Origin: JAFDZO01 sp038225955
Lineage (GTDB): Bacteria > Bacteroidota > Ignavibacteria > Tepidaquicellales > Tepidaquicellaceae
Direction of reading: 5' to 3'
DNA: 22,059 bases
Assembly (NCBI GenBank): GCA_038225955.1
Contig: JBBRQV010000038.1
Span: 1 to 22,059 of the forward strand
Within the stretch, counting starts at the first letter, position 1. Every line of letters begins with the position of its first letter. Shown one piece after another: positions 21,541 to 22,059 of this stretch. The notes beneath the pieces were generated by a model that saw nothing but the letters and a program-made list of their open reading frames with translations, did not search any database and was not told the origin of the DNA. A program made the translations under genes and the position numbers.

Positions 21541-22059
21541 CTATTTTATCCAGCCTTGCTCTTTGTACCAGTCAATTGTTTTTTTGAAGGCTGATTCAAG
21601 TGTGTACTTAGGCTTGAAGCCAAGCTCATTCCTTATTTTATCAGTTGATGTAACCCAACGCACCTGGGTAATATCTTTGCATTTCTCAATGTTCAGAGTT
21701 GCAGGCTTGCTTGAAAATCCTGCAAAGAATTGTGCGATAGCACCGATTCCAAATACAAGGAAATGGGGGATTGCAATTTTGAATGCCTTCTTGCCTAGAA
21801 GTTTACCCGTTATTTCACCGATTTGTTTCCAGTTATATGCTTCGGCAAATCCTACGAAATATTTCTGTCCGTTCGCTTCTTCTTTTTCCCCTGCGAGAAT
21901 GATAGCATCAACTAAGTCTTCGACGTACACAAGAGTAAGGTATTTCTCTTTTAATCCGATTACACTGTTAAGTCCTTTTGCGAAAGTCTGGAAATAAACG
22001 AATACCTCTGTATCACGCGGTCCGAAAACAGCGGGAGGTCTTACAATTGTTACGTTCAT
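21541..22059 (-). CDS. NAD-dependent epimerase/dehydratase, C-terminal part (5' end outside window)
   Basis: The last 172 residues of an extended short-chain dehydrogenase/reductase acting on a nucleotide sugar, sterol-like or related substrate. The first visible residues, NVTIVRPPAVFGPRD, are the RPPxVYGPRD block that normally lies about 150-165 residues into such proteins, just after the catalytic YxxxK. A YLTLVYVEDLVDAIILA block follows, then FVGFAEAYNWKQIGEITGKLLG and the C-terminal LGFKPKYTLESAFKKTIDWYKEQGW. The methionine at the very edge is therefore internal, and the GxxGxxG nucleotide loop and the catalytic pair lie to the right of the window. It lies 87 bp upstream of argS on the same strand, so co-transcription is possible. 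The substrate cannot be inferred. Confidence 0.85.
   Translation of the reverse strand: MNVTIVRPPAVFGPRDTEVFVYFQTFAKGLNSVIGLKEKYLTLVYVEDLVDAIILAGEKEEANGQKYFVGFAEAYNWKQIGEITGKLLGKKAFKIAIPHFLVFGIGAIAQFFAGFSSKPATLNIEKCKDITQVRWVTSTDKIRNELGFKPKYTLESAFKKTIDWYKEQGWIK

Noticed and set aside
21541..22059. Epimerase ORF read as a complete 172-residue gene starting at 22059
   Set aside because: The first residues are a mid-protein RPPxVFGPRD block, so the apparent start is just the window edge.

Overview
The window looks like a piece of chromosome from an AT-rich, Gram-negative bacterium of the Bacteroidota/Chlorobi/Ignavibacteria side of the FCB superphylum. Two exported proteins end in the C-terminal sorting signal used by the type IX secretion system (core NYPNPFNP, then GxxV, then a basic end). 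A very large periplasmic alpha-2-macroglobulin is present. Most start codons lack a Shine-Dalgarno sequence, and three or four genes appear to start at GTG or TTG. Several intergenic gaps hold short word-like repeats. The lineage is an inference from these traits, not from a marker gene.

Left part (1-6.8 kb): the first half of a NhaA sodium/proton antiporter (minus strand, running off the left edge), a DUF2461/TIGR02453 protein (minus), and a 1690-residue thioester-containing alpha-2-macroglobulin (plus) closed by a clear intrinsic terminator. Where family members carry the protease bait, the macroglobulin has an insert resembling the N-terminus of a TonB-dependent receptor. I consider this the most unusual protein feature of the window.

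Middle (6.8-12.1 kb): a run of minus-strand genes, 10945 down to 6818, with small gaps: a T9SS-exported Asp-box/BNR-like protein, a TIGR01777 epimerase, two GNAT acetyltransferases and a DUF3667 zinc-ribbon membrane protein. A solitary DUF2971 gene follows, flanked by non-coding DNA with palindromes. Next come a secreted endonuclease/exonuclease/phosphatase-fold enzyme with a T9SS signal (plus), then two tandem paralogous soluble TPR-histidine kinases (minus) with no response regulator nearby.

Right part (17.4-22 kb): a 0.7 kb nearly gene-free stretch with repeats, a small plus-strand cluster (one exported protein with an Asp/Asn microsatellite and two tiny two-helix membrane proteins), and a 562-bp gap between convergent genes. 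That gap carries six pairs of CCGACC words, each pair phased at exactly 11 nt, plus a perfect hairpin and a 14-bp tandem repeat. The window ends with arginyl-tRNA synthetase and the C-terminal half of an NAD-dependent epimerase (both minus).

Functionally this is mostly housekeeping and cell-envelope biology. I see no complete defence system, CRISPR array, prophage, transposase, rRNA or tRNA. The observations most worth following are the macroglobulin insert, the phased repeat array, the duplicated cytosolic kinases and the small secreted/membrane gene cluster.
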